Virus record (IMG/VR): IMGVR_UViG_3300050120_000152
Location: 248,001-312,000 of that record
Length of the DNA stretch: 64,000 nucleotides
Origin: a virus
Strand: one strand, 5' to 3'
The notes beneath the pieces are model-generated. The model saw only the letters and a program-made list of their open reading frames with translations, ran no database searches and had not been told where the DNA came from. The translations under genes and the position numbers were made by a program. Below are positions 8,563-17,347 of this stretch, piece by piece. Each line of letters opens with the position of its first letter. Positions within the stretch are counted from its first letter, which is position 1.

Positions 8563-9078
8563 ATGGATCGCTTATCTAAATTTAGACAATACTCATTGGC
8601 ATTGGCCGAAACCGTCGATGCATGGCGAATCATTCCACGCTTAATGATTGTAGCTTACGGTGCGCTTGTGGTGAATCTTTATTCATGGTACAAGTCGATC
8701 CCGACCTTCATGCAGCAAAAATGTGATGCCGCCGTGCTACAGATATTTATAACAGGCGGAATGGCATTGCACGATGCTCAAGCGTTGGCATGCACCGTAA
8801 TCGACGTTGTAGGTGGCCCTACACCTGCACAATCTACTTTCGTTACAACCATCATAGGTTTATCAACTGGTATATTTGGATTGTATACTGCTACAGGTAA
8901 AAAATGGGAACAATTAGATTTTAATTATCATCAATTTAGCCAATTTGGCCCTCCCAATAATGGCAATTATAATGGCTATGATATTGATTCGGCGAAGCAG
9001 GGTGAAGTTGCTATGGGACAACCTGCAACACCGATTACCCCATCTAATACTCCATCTATTACCCAACCAGTGAGTTAG
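8563..9078 (+). CDS. Two-helix membrane protein, possible holin
   Basis: A 171 aa protein with two hydrophobic segments, at about 24-44 (IPRLMIVAYGALVVNLYSW) and 92-110 (TFVTTIIGLSTGIFGLYTA). A short amphipathic loop lies between them, and a polar tail of about 60 residues ends in Pro/Thr/Ser-rich sequence. This layout matches small phage membrane proteins often annotated as holins, but no lysis enzyme sits beside it, so the function is uncertain. It is the only plus-strand gene in the first 21 kb and has its own late-type box. Its 3' end overlaps the convergent rnh gene by 20 bp. The Thr/Pro-rich tail resembles, in miniature, the linkers of the tail proteins. Confidence 0.5.
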   Translation: MDRLSKFRQYSLALAETVDAWRIIPRLMIVAYGALVVNLYSWYKSIPTFMQQKCDAAVLQIFITGGMALHDAQALACTVIDVVGGPTPAQSTFVTTIIGLSTGIFGLYTATGKKWEQLDFNYHQFSQFGPPNNGNYNGYDIDSAKQGEVAMGQPATPITPSNTPSITQPVS

Positions 9079-10006
9079 TATTTAACATTTTTGTAAATGC
9101 CTTACCATTGGCAGAAATTCGTTCTAACTGATGCTTACCACAGAATTTTATAAATTGAATTAAATTAAATTTACCACGCGTTTCCATGGCTTTCTTAATG
9201 CAATTAATCATGATGGTTTTTATTTCTGTGGGTTGATTTCTTAATCCCATCAATAATAAATTCTCTTCAAATAATTCCTTAGTTTTATAATGATGTACCT
9301 TTAAATTGCCGTCATCGTCATATACTTCTACATCAAATTCGTGAGCCATAATATTAGTTAACTGAAAATTATCGCCAGCATAGGCTTCATCAATAGCTTT
9401 CTTACGTAGTCTAGGATAACTTGATTGTACATTATCCCCAATATCTCCACGTAAACATTTTTCAAACATGAAATGTTCATAATCGAAATTCCATTCTAAT
9501 AATGTTCGTTCTTTTTCTTTATCAGGTTCTATCAACTTTACATTAGGGTGATTCAGTAATTGCATAAAATCTTTATCGGAACTTATGATGACATGATTAT
9601 CATACGGATAGGCATCAACGAAACCCGCTACAAGATCATCACACTCAAGTAAGTTGTGTTTCAATACTATTAATGATGTATGATCCCGTAAATATTCATA
9701 AAATTCATTGATATGACTGTCAAATACTTCTAACTGTTCTTGTTCTTTTTTAGTAAGATTTTGTCTGCGTTGACCTTTATATTTTTTATGGCTAATCGAA
9801 GCATATTTGGTATATTCTTTTCTCCAAGAGTGGGAGTCGAAGATTGCCACAATTTCATCCGGTTGATATTTTTTATTTAAATATTGTAATGATGTTAGTG
9901 CCGAATGATGACACATACTGATTAATATGTCATCATGCTCTTTTATGTTGGCATAAAAAGTACGATACAACATATTTGATATATCAATTTCTAAATAAGT
10001 TTTCAT
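9059..10006 (-). CDS. rnh: RNase H / 5'-3' exonuclease (T4 Rnh type, FEN-1 family)
   Basis: At 315 aa it is close to T4 RNase H (305 aa). The acidic metal-binding residues of the FEN family are in order: LEIDISNMLYRTFY near the N-terminus, VAIFDSHSWRKE, LLECDDLVAGF, IISSDKDFMQLL and CLRGDIGDNVQ. The last is the helix-hairpin-helix/K-binding region where T4 has its two C-terminal Asp residues. It removes RNA primers from lagging-strand fragments. It is the last gene of a minus-strand replication run and overlaps the gene upstream by 4 bp (ATGA), a sign of translational coupling. Its 3' end is antisense to the end of the membrane-protein gene. Confidence 0.88.
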   Translation of the reverse strand: MKTYLEIDISNMLYRTFYANIKEHDDILISMCHHSALTSLQYLNKKYQPDEIVAIFDSHSWRKEYTKYASISHKKYKGQRRQNLTKKEQEQLEVFDSHINEFYEYLRDHTSLIVLKHNLLECDDLVAGFVDAYPYDNHVIISSDKDFMQLLNHPNVKLIEPDKEKERTLLEWNFDYEHFMFEKCLRGDIGDNVQSSYPRLRKKAIDEAYAGDNFQLTNIMAHEFDVEVYDDDGNLKVHHYKTKELFEENLLLMGLRNQPTEIKTIMINCIKKAMETRGKFNLIQFIKFCGKHQLERISANGKAFTKMLNTNSLVG

Positions 10007-10284
10007 TCGTTATCCGGTTCTTTACCCATATTCTCTTTAATCATATTACGCACATGTGCTTTTTCAAAAATAGTGAACAAATAACTTTCTATCACTTGTT
10101 CATCTGCTATACCTTTATATCCCTTATCACGTAGTCCCATAATGAATGCATTATTCCAGTCCATTTCGACTTCAATACCTTCAGCATCATCCTTTAATAT
10201 TTTCATATCAAAGAATGGTACTGGTGAAGCCTGTATTTTTTGTGTCTTTTTGTATTTAAAAAACTCTTTAATTGTCTTAAACAT
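10003..10284 (-). CDS. Hypothetical protein, 93 aa, between 45 and rnh
   Basis: A small protein with a basic, helical N-terminus (residues 1-18, many Lys and Phe) and an acidic C-terminal half. No family recognised. It is 12 bp after the clamp gene and overlaps rnh by 4 bp, so it is co-transcribed and co-translated with the replication genes. A role at the replication fork or in late transcription is possible by position only. I compared it mentally with T4 gp33 and RpbA and saw no convincing match. Confidence 0.6.
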   Translation of the reverse strand: MFKTIKEFFKYKKTQKIQASPVPFFDMKILKDDAEGIEVEMDWNNAFIMGLRDKGYKGIADEQVIESYLFTIFEKAHVRNMIKENMGKEPDNE

Positions 10285-10296
10285 AGAAATCCTTGA

Positions 10297-11037
10297 TTAA
10301 TGTTCTGCTATTACATATATATTAAAGGAATTTACGTTCACTCTCAACGCACCCCTATCTGAAATTTGCACAGTTAACTTACCGTCTAAATCAGATGCTG
10401 CCTTAAATAGAGGTAAAATATACTTAATTTCATATTCATGGAAGAAATTTTGTTTGGGTGAATTGGGTAAAATTTCAAATGATTCTGAAACAATATGGTC
10501 AAATAGATCACCTTCTACGTCAGTAGTTTTGAAAACTACATTACCATTTTTTTCATTAGAAAATGATATTTTTGATGTGTTAATAGCTGCAAATGTTTTT
10601 TGCATGATTCGTAATGTATCATCAGAAATAATAAATTCATGACAAAATGGGTCAACAAATTTCTTAGGAGCCTTAATACGTAATGAGTCAAAACATGAAA
10701 ACTCAATTTTAGTTTTTTTATTAGCCATTTGTAGTTTTTTTACCATAACATCCCCATTATCTTTTTCTTTACCATCGAATGACATGGTAATGGGATCGGG
10801 CTCCAGAATGGCAATTCGTGTTCCCAAGGTCTTTACTCTTCCTATACCCAAGGAATCAAATTCTAGATTATCTGGAACATTATCCGTTTCAAGAATGAAT
10901 GTTCCTTTAGAATTATCCATAGCTTGTCCTCGTACAATACCCTTTTCTAAAGCTATTGTATCAATACCGCATAATGAACAGGTTTTAATCAATTTTTGTA
11001 TATATTTTAAAGTTGGTTCGCTTAGCTTTTCCATCAT
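10297..11037 (-). CDS. 45: DNA polymerase sliding clamp (gp45-like)
   Basis: A 246 aa protein, near the 228 aa of T4 gp45. It shows the two-domain pattern of strands around short helices seen in PCNA-like clamps, for example an N-terminal helix followed by strands and a C-terminal ending in strand-rich LRVNVNSFNIYVIAEH. It lies 24 bp downstream of the polymerase gene in the same direction. The clamp tethers the polymerase to DNA, and in T4 it also activates late transcription with gp33 and gp55. The clamp-loader genes 44 and 62, which lie beside 45 in T4, are not here. Identity rests on fold pattern, size and position rather than a diagnostic motif. Confidence 0.7.
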   Translation of the reverse strand: MMEKLSEPTLKYIQKLIKTCSLCGIDTIALEKGIVRGQAMDNSKGTFILETDNVPDNLEFDSLGIGRVKTLGTRIAILEPDPITMSFDGKEKDNGDVMVKKLQMANKKTKIEFSCFDSLRIKAPKKFVDPFCHEFIISDDTLRIMQKTFAAINTSKISFSNEKNGNVVFKTTDVEGDLFDHIVSESFEILPNSPKQNFFHEYEIKYILPLFKAASDLDGKLTVQISDRGALRVNVNSFNIYVIAEH

Positions 11038-11061
11038 TATTCTCGTTAGTTTAGTAGTATA

Positions 11062-13809
11062 TCAGTATTCGAACATTTCGTCTATCAATATGGTTTTGTG
11101 AGTTGGTGCATACTCATCAATAGCATCCAAAATGGATTGTAATGGTTTATCAACCAATCTATCTAATTGGCCTTTACGATCTACTAGTGGTGAAAAATGC
11201 TTTGTGAACCATTCCGGTGGAACCTTTGTATCAGTTGGCAATGCAATACTTTTGAATCTATCAAATTTCTTAGTTAAATAGTATGTTTTAATTTTCATAC
11301 CTGAAACAATTTTTGGAGATTCTTTATCATCATAAATTTCCAAACATTTATTATAAAACATTGCAGCAGCCACATGACCCGGCAATTTAACTTTAGGGCC
11401 ACCCGGAATTTGCTTATTAAATTGATTGGTATAATCTTCAATATTCTTGATTCCTTTAGGTAAACCAATAGAAGTAATCTTATCCTCAATTAGGATATCC
11501 TTATATGCGACAACTCGTTTTGCAATATCCTTCCATGGATTACCCTCTAGTAATTCTTCTACGAACCTAGTTAGCTTTTTGCTAATAGGTTTTGGTATGG
11601 TGGTTTTTTTGATTTGAAGCCCCATGACTTTCATTTTCGGTTTGTCTAACTTAACACCTTCATTATATAAAAGATGCATAACATAATATTTCTTTTTGAT
11701 GAAAATTGAATTATCAGCTATAACGTCCAATTCACCCTTAAGAATAGTATCGAACGTATCATTACACATTAGATATTCGCGAGAAAATGAAACAAGTTCT
11801 TCATTGACTATTGATGCAATAATTTTTGCAGCTTCATAAACCTCATCAATGTCGTCACCTAAATTAACATTATCCAATGAAAAGTAGGTAGAGTCGGTGT
11901 CATTGTAAATGATATTATCATCAGGGAATGTATAATCATCATTGAGATTTTGGGCCGATTGCCATACATGAACATTCTTTCTAGCAATAACGTTAGCTAT
12001 TATCATATTCATGAACATTAAAGCTTCTCTACCTGTTCTGGTAGTTGATTCGGCAATTCGTAAATCAAAAAATCTAAAATAAATGTTACCGATAGCTCCA
12101 TATGCAGAGTTTAATAAGATTTTTTTAATAAACTGTAAACGGTGATAATAATCATATTTTATCTTATATTCATCATATAATTTAACATCATTTTCTGCCA
12201 TCAATATACCTTCTCTGATCATCGGACTATTTTTGTCATATGATGGTGGATTAGGCTTATCTTTATATGAAAGAGTAATGTCTTTCATGAGATTTTTATG
12301 TTTCTTGGCTAAATTCTTATATTCTACGCGCTCTTCGTACCATTCTCGTAGAATATCAGAAATAATACCATTTTTGTTCTGATCAAATACTGTACCATTC
12401 GCGCTTAATGAACACTTTCTTGATTTTAATATATCTTTCCATTCATTGGCTAAATGCGTTTCAGATTCACCATCTTCTTTTATTAAAGTCAATGATTTAC
12501 TAGATTGCATGGTGATTTCTTCGTATGCCACGAAGTTATTATAAAATTGGCCTATGATGGTATCAGGACTGGCATTCAATGCTCTGATAATTGAAGGATA
12601 TAGAGATGAGAAGTCGATTGCTGCTACTTTCTTTTTCATACCCACTTTTGGATATGTAACTAATGCACCAGCAAACTTACCATTATCGGAAGAGTAATCA
12701 CGTTCCTTTGCATCAGGAACAATAAGATTTAGTGTATGGTGACATTTGTTATTAATAGTAGCTTCTACTACTCGGATAGTACCCAATACGTCATTCATTA
12801 ATACCGTGGCTGAATGGTACGTTGCAATAGCAACGCCCATATATCCAAGAACATCTTCAAAACCCTTCAATACCTCAGTATCTCTTACGTTGTATCTGCA
12901 AAATTTAGGGAAATCCTCATAATACAAATCGTACAATGATCCATCATATTCCAATTTGGTCATATGTGGTAAAATTTCTTCGGAAATGGCATCAAGAGTG
13001 AAGGATGGTCTAGTGGTAGTTTCAAATTTCTTGAACATCTCAAGATAGTCGATATGGACACGTCCAAAAATATCGACCTGTAAAGTTTTGCTGCCTTTGA
13101 AAATTTCCACTTCTTTGAGTTTAGGAACTGGAGCATTATGAAATGATAAACGATTAGCCATAGCCTCGCCATAGCGTTCAAGCATTCTCATATAAAGATA
13201 GGGAACGTCAAAGCCCGAGCTATTCCAACCACTGATGATATCGGAATTTTCTATTTCGTCAAGGAATCTCAACAAGAGTTCCTTTTCACTTTTACATACA
13301 ATAATTTCCGATAGTTCATGTAAATCGGCTGGTATGTCTTTCTTAGTCCATTTACCATTATCTGGTAGAATAACTAATAATATCATCTTGTCTAGATGGT
13401 GATGATATATTGATATTGCACTTACTGGTGCATAAGGATTTTCTGGTGAAGAGAAGCCACGATTGGGATCATAATCAACTTCTATGTCGAATAAGGTAAA
13501 ATTTAATTTGCCTGTTGGCTTACCATAATATTGCTCTGATAATACCTTGTAAATAGGATTAATATCTGACTCAAACATTTTAATATTACGATCATGATGA
13601 TCTTTTTTGGCTTCGTAAAACTCATATCCTGTAGAATATTCTAATTTTGATAATGATTTTCCGTTAATATCTTTGTATTTTCCATGCTTATCTTGTACAT
13701 AGAAAAAGTATGGTGCATCGTACATCTTAGTTTCAATTTTATTATTTTCACGTTCCCAAACAAGGACGCTTCTTTTATTTTCTGAAAGTGCTGCCGAAAT
13801 ATATGTCAT
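11062..13809 (-). CDS. 43: DNA polymerase, family B (gp43-like)
   Basis: A 915 aa replicative polymerase with proofreading exonuclease, close to T4 gp43 (898 aa). Exo I is LFDIEVDYD with Asp108 and Glu110, Exo II is GWNSSGFDVPYLY, and Exo III is YNVRDTEVL. Polymerase motif A is DFSSLYPSI near 397, motif B is KKILLNSAYGAIGN near 563, and motif C is YNDTDSTYF near 635 with both catalytic Asp residues. The reading frame is continuous, with no intron or split. It is preceded by a strong terminator at 13824-13851, so it is either read through from dsbA or driven by a promoter in the 13810-13883 gap that I could not identify. Confidence 0.96.
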   Translation of the reverse strand: MTYISAALSENKRSVLVWERENNKIETKMYDAPYFFYVQDKHGKYKDINGKSLSKLEYSTGYEFYEAKKDHHDRNIKMFESDINPIYKVLSEQYYGKPTGKLNFTLFDIEVDYDPNRGFSSPENPYAPVSAISIYHHHLDKMILLVILPDNGKWTKKDIPADLHELSEIIVCKSEKELLLRFLDEIENSDIISGWNSSGFDVPYLYMRMLERYGEAMANRLSFHNAPVPKLKEVEIFKGSKTLQVDIFGRVHIDYLEMFKKFETTTRPSFTLDAISEEILPHMTKLEYDGSLYDLYYEDFPKFCRYNVRDTEVLKGFEDVLGYMGVAIATYHSATVLMNDVLGTIRVVEATINNKCHHTLNLIVPDAKERDYSSDNGKFAGALVTYPKVGMKKKVAAIDFSSLYPSIIRALNASPDTIIGQFYNNFVAYEEITMQSSKSLTLIKEDGESETHLANEWKDILKSRKCSLSANGTVFDQNKNGIISDILREWYEERVEYKNLAKKHKNLMKDITLSYKDKPNPPSYDKNSPMIREGILMAENDVKLYDEYKIKYDYYHRLQFIKKILLNSAYGAIGNIYFRFFDLRIAESTTRTGREALMFMNMIIANVIARKNVHVWQSAQNLNDDYTFPDDNIIYNDTDSTYFSLDNVNLGDDIDEVYEAAKIIASIVNEELVSFSREYLMCNDTFDTILKGELDVIADNSIFIKKKYYVMHLLYNEGVKLDKPKMKVMGLQIKKTTIPKPISKKLTRFVEELLEGNPWKDIAKRVVAYKDILIEDKITSIGLPKGIKNIEDYTNQFNKQIPGGPKVKLPGHVAAAMFYNKCLEIYDDKESPKIVSGMKIKTYYLTKKFDRFKSIALPTDTKVPPEWFTKHFSPLVDRKGQLDRLVDKPLQSILDAIDEYAPTHKTILIDEMFEY

Positions 13810-13823
13810 TAATTGCCTCTAAT

Positions 13824-13851
13824 AAAAAAGCGCAGACTTCTCTGCGCTTTT
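13824..13851 (-). terminator. Rho-independent terminator between dsbA-like gene and 43
   Basis: An 11-bp stem (AAAAGCGCAGA with TCTGCGCTTTT) around a 4-nt loop, followed on the minus strand by a T tract. It lies 33 bp beyond the stop of the DsbA-like gene and 15 bp before the polymerase start. Confidence 0.8.
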
Positions 13852-13883
13852 AGTATGACACATGTTGTTCAGTTAATCAAGAT

Positions 13884-14201
13884 TCAGTCTTCATCAGATA
13901 CCGAAGTAGTGGTATCGTTATTATTTGATACCATTATAGCTTCATAAGTATCTTCAATGGCAGTATGCTCTGCACTAACATCTTCAAAATTATGATCTGA
14001 AACGATTTTAGCAATCTTTGGAATGATTTTCTTCGGAATACCATAATCACTGTTGAGGGCAGTTACGAAACCTTTTAATACTTCGCGAGCATCTTTAATT
14101 TCTTGCTGTACGCCAGACATTTCATAAAAAATATCTCTAATTTTCTTCTTTTCTTTTGGATCAGATGGAAGGGTAAATCCTAAATCGACGGGCTTTAACA
14201 T
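13884..14201 (-). CDS. dsbA: DsbA-like double-stranded DNA-binding protein
   Basis: A 105 aa protein whose helical core resembles T4 DsbA: a first helix with KEKKKIRDIFYEMSG, then EIKDAREVLKGFV, then a Lys-rich turn (GIPKKIIPKIAKIV) and an acidic helix ending in DTYEAIM. T4 DsbA is 89 aa and binds DNA near late promoters, and it lies close to rnh in T4 as well. The last 20 residues are Asp/Ser/Thr-rich and probably disordered. It begins 23 bp after the 2OG-oxygenase-like gene, in the same operon. The match is a pattern match without a unique motif. Confidence 0.62.
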   Translation of the reverse strand: MLKPVDLGFTLPSDPKEKKKIRDIFYEMSGVQQEIKDAREVLKGFVTALNSDYGIPKKIIPKIAKIVSDHNFEDVSAEHTAIEDTYEAIMVSNNNDTTTSVSDED

Positions 14202-14224
14202 TTTATTTTCCTATAGTTAATGTT

Positions 14225-14848
14225 TTAATGAAACCAAGTTCTATAATCACCGGGGAAATCTGTTGGTTTATAGATAAAGGGATCTTTTGCTGTTACATGA
14301 CAGCGAATGCAATTCAAGTTTCCCAATGAAATTTCCGTAAAGGTATTTAAGAAATTATCATTAGCTGGAAACATGAGCATTGTTCCAGCTTTAGGTGTTA
14401 TTGTCAAGTTATGATTAAAAAATTCTAGCTTACCGCCAAAAGATTCCATCAAAGTATCCGTAATAGAAGTATCTTTTGAGGAAGATAAGAAAATCATGAT
14501 GGTAAAATCAATGTCTCTGGATTTTGTCCATTTACCGTTGAAATACATACCATTGTCTGGCTTTGGTGGTTCGCCAAGATAGCCTTCTGTCATCCATTCA
14601 AAATTAAATGGAGATAAATTTAGGGTAATGAAATTATAATAAACTTCGGCTTTATCTAAAAAAGTATCTATACGATCCATTAATCTAATTTCTGCTAATT
14701 GATTAGTTTTTAACGTTTTAATGGGATGGTTTTTAGCATCTCTATTAGGAATAGTATGTTTAAGATTTAATATAATATCCTCACATTCGTTAAATGAAAT
14801 GAAATCTTCTATTAGGATGAAGGGTGAGCGGCTTGGTTTCTGTGACAT
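14225..14848 (-). CDS. 2OG-Fe(II) oxygenase-like protein with apparently degenerate iron site
   Basis: A 207 aa protein with the jelly-roll signature of phage 2-oxoglutarate/iron oxygenases: DIDFTIMIFLS (112-122), FGGKLEFF (137-144), ITPKAGTMLMFP (150-161) and, near the end, IRCHVTAKDPF (181-191). In active members an HxD motif precedes the first strand and a His follows the Pro-Ser/Ala turn. Here the first site reads Lys96-Pro-Asp98 and the second reads NDNFLN (163-168), so both iron-binding His appear replaced while the Asp and a candidate 2OG-binding Arg182 remain. It may be a pseudo-enzyme or bind metal differently. It is the first gene of the replication operon, behind a sigma70-like promoter embedded in an inverted repeat. 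Confidence 0.6.
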   Translation of the reverse strand: MSQKPSRSPFILIEDFISFNECEDIILNLKHTIPNRDAKNHPIKTLKTNQLAEIRLMDRIDTFLDKAEVYYNFITLNLSPFNFEWMTEGYLGEPPKPDNGMYFNGKWTKSRDIDFTIMIFLSSSKDTSITDTLMESFGGKLEFFNHNLTITPKAGTMLMFPANDNFLNTFTEISLGNLNCIRCHVTAKDPFIYKPTDFPGDYRTWFH

Positions 14849-14855
14849 GTTAATA

Positions 14856-14895
14856 ATTCTCTCATATGCTAAACAATATTATCATATGAGAGAAT
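14856..14895. repeat. Inverted repeat overlapping the early promoter, possible operator
   Basis: Perfect 13-bp arms ATTCTCTCATATG (14856-14868) and CATATGAGAGAAT (14883-14895) separated by 14 bp. The right arm lies in the -10/-35 spacer and touches the -10 box; the left arm covers the likely start of transcription. There is no T tract after it on the minus strand, so an operator or leader hairpin is more likely than a terminator. Confidence 0.6.
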
Positions 14896-14904
14896 CTATG
14901 TCAA
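14878..14904 (-). promoter_or_regulatory. Sigma70-like early promoter for the replication operon
   Basis: On the minus strand TTGACA (14899-14904) is followed after 15 bp by GATAAT (14878-14883); TAATAT at 17 bp is an alternative -10. It drives the 2OG-like gene, dsbA and possibly 43, 45 and rnh. No late box is seen before these genes. Confidence 0.5.
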
Positions 14905-14907
14905 CAA

Positions 14908-16938
14908 TTATGGTGGACATGTTCCCCACACTGGTTTTGGTTGTGTCCATGCTGGTGTATTTTGTTTGAAGCCTCCCGGTAAAGTTGGGATATTTGTAAC
15001 GCACCATCCAGATAAATTTTGATTAAATATAGAAGCACCATTAAACATTAATGTCATATCTGTTACATTATGTACATTCCATGAACCTATATTTTGATTA
15101 AAGCTTGTAGATGCGCTAAACATATTACTCATGGAAGTTACGTTGCCAGTATTCCAACCTGAGATATTTGCATTAAATGTTGCATTTCTAGCAAACATGT
15201 GAGCCATTGTAGTTACACTACTCACATCCCAACCTGAAATATCACCATCATAAATAGTTACATCCCCGAATTCATTACCAAACATATAACTCATATCTAT
15301 TACGCTACTGGTATCCCATGCGGTTAAATCCTGTGTAAATGCTGAAGAACCAGAAAACATGTTGTTCATGTCTGTTACACTACTCACATTCCAACCTGAA
15401 ATATCTCCATTAAATATTGTATTATTGGCGAACATATGATCCATAGCTGTAACCGTAGAAGTATCCCATGAAGAAATATCTCCATTAAATATTGTATTAT
15501 TGGCGAACATATTTGACATAGTTAATACATTATGGGTATCCCAACCTGAAATATCTCCATTAAACCCAGAACCGACAAACATGTAACTCATATCAGACAC
15601 ATTTCCAGTATTCCAACCTGAAATATCTTGATTGAAAGCACTTGCTCCTGAAAACATCCCATTCATGTTAGTTACATTACTAGTATTCCATGAAGAAATA
15701 TCTTGGTTAATTGTGCTGTCAGCAAATGTTCCACTCATCGAGGTTACATTACTGGTATCCCAACCTGAAATATCACCAGCGAACACCGTATTACCACCAA
15801 ATAACGAATCTATGTTAGTTATATTTGCTGATAATGTTGTCGGTACATCTGTTATATTACTAGAAATTGAGTAATAATTAATTATATTATTACCCCAATC
15901 AGTTATTGCCACGGTAGTACCTTCATCCATGTCGAAACCAATACTCACATAATTACCATATATTTTCACAGTATAATTTTCAATAGCATCATATACGTGA
16001 GAATATCCACTATCACATCCAACATCACCTTCCTCACCAGAGCCGTCTGGTATAGAATCTACATTTCCATCGCCCCAATCAATAGAAGCTGAGTTAGAAG
16101 CACCGCATCCATAAAATGTGCAATTTTGTATTTCAGTAAAGTCAAGAGTAAATGGGGTAGATGAACCAACTGATGGAGTAGGAGTTGGTACGTTTGCAAC
16201 AGGTAATTGTTTAACATCTATTATACTAAAATTATATGTCGTACCCTTGGCTGCTGGGAGTGCATAATTTGGGCTATCAAACAAGTAAACTTTAATTGTT
16301 CCACCAGATGTATTAGAAGTTGTTTTGAATGATGATCTAAAACTTCCGCTAAACTGTTCTTTTAAATTAAAGACGATAATGGGTGATCCATCTTGCAAAT
16401 CTAATTCTATTCTTATAAATTGGCAGGTGCCCTCATTAAATCTTACATAAAATTCATAAATTTGCGATGCTGATAAGTTTAATGGCGCAGTGAAATTAAC
16501 TGAACCATTATTATTAAAATTTGATTTAAATTGTAAGGAATTATCATTATTGATGATAATCGATCCATTGGTAGCTGTCCACATGATACCATCAGTTAAA
16601 TCTGGATAATTAGTGGCGGAACTTGAGGGGGTGGGAGTAGGAGTCTGGGTCGCTTTCGGTGTTCTGGTTATAGCTGGTGTTGGCGATGATGTAATAGTAG
16701 GAGTAGGAGTAACTAATCGCTGTTTAGCCAATTCGGCATAACTTAATAATGGATACAATTGTGAATGGGAATGGGTTTCGTTTAAACCAGTATCATCCAT
16801 TAAGACTTCATAGCTCATTTCATCATCGACTATGCCACTTACAATAGCCACTTTGCCACTACGATAAACTAATTCTATACTTAATACCCAAGCAAAATCA
16901 CCAACATTATATATGTATCCATGTATATTATAATTCAT
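14908..16938 (-). CDS. Surface adhesin-like tail protein with DUF285 (BspA/lipoprotein) repeats
   Basis: Residues 1-75 form a small N-terminal domain and 77-110 a Thr/Pro/Ser-rich linker. The middle (about 115-235) looks like a beta-sandwich, followed by a PKD-like strand region. About 385-660 hold ten 25-residue repeats of the type W(D/N)TSNVT-x-M-x-x-MF...FN-x-DISG, the Mycoplasma DUF285 family known from surface proteins. It ends with a Cys-containing cap. A receptor-binding or fibre role is likely. I prefer the ATG at 16938 (676 aa, 11-bp overlap with the gene upstream) over 16971 (44-bp overlap); neither has a good ribosome site. It is last in the tail block and could recombine through its repeats. 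Confidence 0.72.
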   Translation of the reverse strand: MNYNIHGYIYNVGDFAWVLSIELVYRSGKVAIVSGIVDDEMSYEVLMDDTGLNETHSHSQLYPLLSYAELAKQRLVTPTPTITSSPTPAITRTPKATQTPTPTPSSSATNYPDLTDGIMWTATNGSIIINNDNSLQFKSNFNNNGSVNFTAPLNLSASQIYEFYVRFNEGTCQFIRIELDLQDGSPIIVFNLKEQFSGSFRSSFKTTSNTSGGTIKVYLFDSPNYALPAAKGTTYNFSIIDVKQLPVANVPTPTPSVGSSTPFTLDFTEIQNCTFYGCGASNSASIDWGDGNVDSIPDGSGEEGDVGCDSGYSHVYDAIENYTVKIYGNYVSIGFDMDEGTTVAITDWGNNIINYYSISSNITDVPTTLSANITNIDSLFGGNTVFAGDISGWDTSNVTSMSGTFADSTINQDISSWNTSNVTNMNGMFSGASAFNQDISGWNTGNVSDMSYMFVGSGFNGDISGWDTHNVLTMSNMFANNTIFNGDISSWDTSTVTAMDHMFANNTIFNGDISGWNVSSVTDMNNMFSGSSAFTQDLTAWDTSSVIDMSYMFGNEFGDVTIYDGDISGWDVSSVTTMAHMFARNATFNANISGWNTGNVTSMSNMFSASTSFNQNIGSWNVHNVTDMTLMFNGASIFNQNLSGWCVTNIPTLPGGFKQNTPAWTQPKPVWGTCPP
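14965..15780 (-). repeat. Tandem 75-bp repeats encoding DUF285 units
   Basis: Ten imperfect 75-bp units in tandem. Two neighbouring units share an exact 40-bp stretch (15398-15437 and 15473-15512, exactly 75 bp apart), which points to a recent unit duplication or gene conversion. Confidence 0.85.
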
Positions 16939-17347
16939 TATTTTTAGCCAATTGTATGATTTCACCATCATTACAGGATATAGCTAATTTAAATTCTATA
17001 TTTTTGGTACCATCTTCAAAATTTATGGGAAGGGTTACGTGTGCTTCATTATCCATTTCACATAAATTGGTCATAATTTCTTTACCTAATAGTGATATTT
17101 TACCAGAACCACAAGCATTTTTCAAACTTTCATATGAGTCCACATATAAAACGTTATCAGAGCCATAGACCACATTAATAATAGGAGATTCGCTTAAACA
17201 ATCAATAGTAACTTTAGTTGATACTGTAACAGGCTCATCTTCTATTGCTTCCACAATAGAAGATTTAAATTCAACCTCAGAATGTGCTAAATCTATATTC
17301 TCGGTAATAATATATTTTAATAATTTTTCTAAATTTTCAAATTTCAT
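16928..17347 (-). CDS. Hypothetical protein, 139 aa
   Basis: No family recognised. The sequence is acidic, with an N-terminal amphipathic helix (LEKLLKYIITE) and then alternating strands, suggesting a small beta-rich domain. Its ATG overlaps the stop of the 520 aa gene by one base, and its 3' end overlaps the adhesin start, so it is tightly coupled to both. Co-expression with a virion-like protein and an adhesin suggests a structural or assembly role, by position only. Confidence 0.6.
   Translation of the reverse strand: MKFENLEKLLKYIITENIDLAHSEVEFKSSIVEAIEDEPVTVSTKVTIDCLSESPIINVVYGSDNVLYVDSYESLKNACGSGKISLLGKEIMTNLCEMDNEAHVTLPINFEDGTKNIEFKLAISCNDGEIIQLAKNNEL

Noticed and set aside
14965-15780. 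Regular 75-bp repeats as a CRISPR array
   Set aside because: The repeats are coding, degenerate and continuous without spacers; they translate to DUF285 units.
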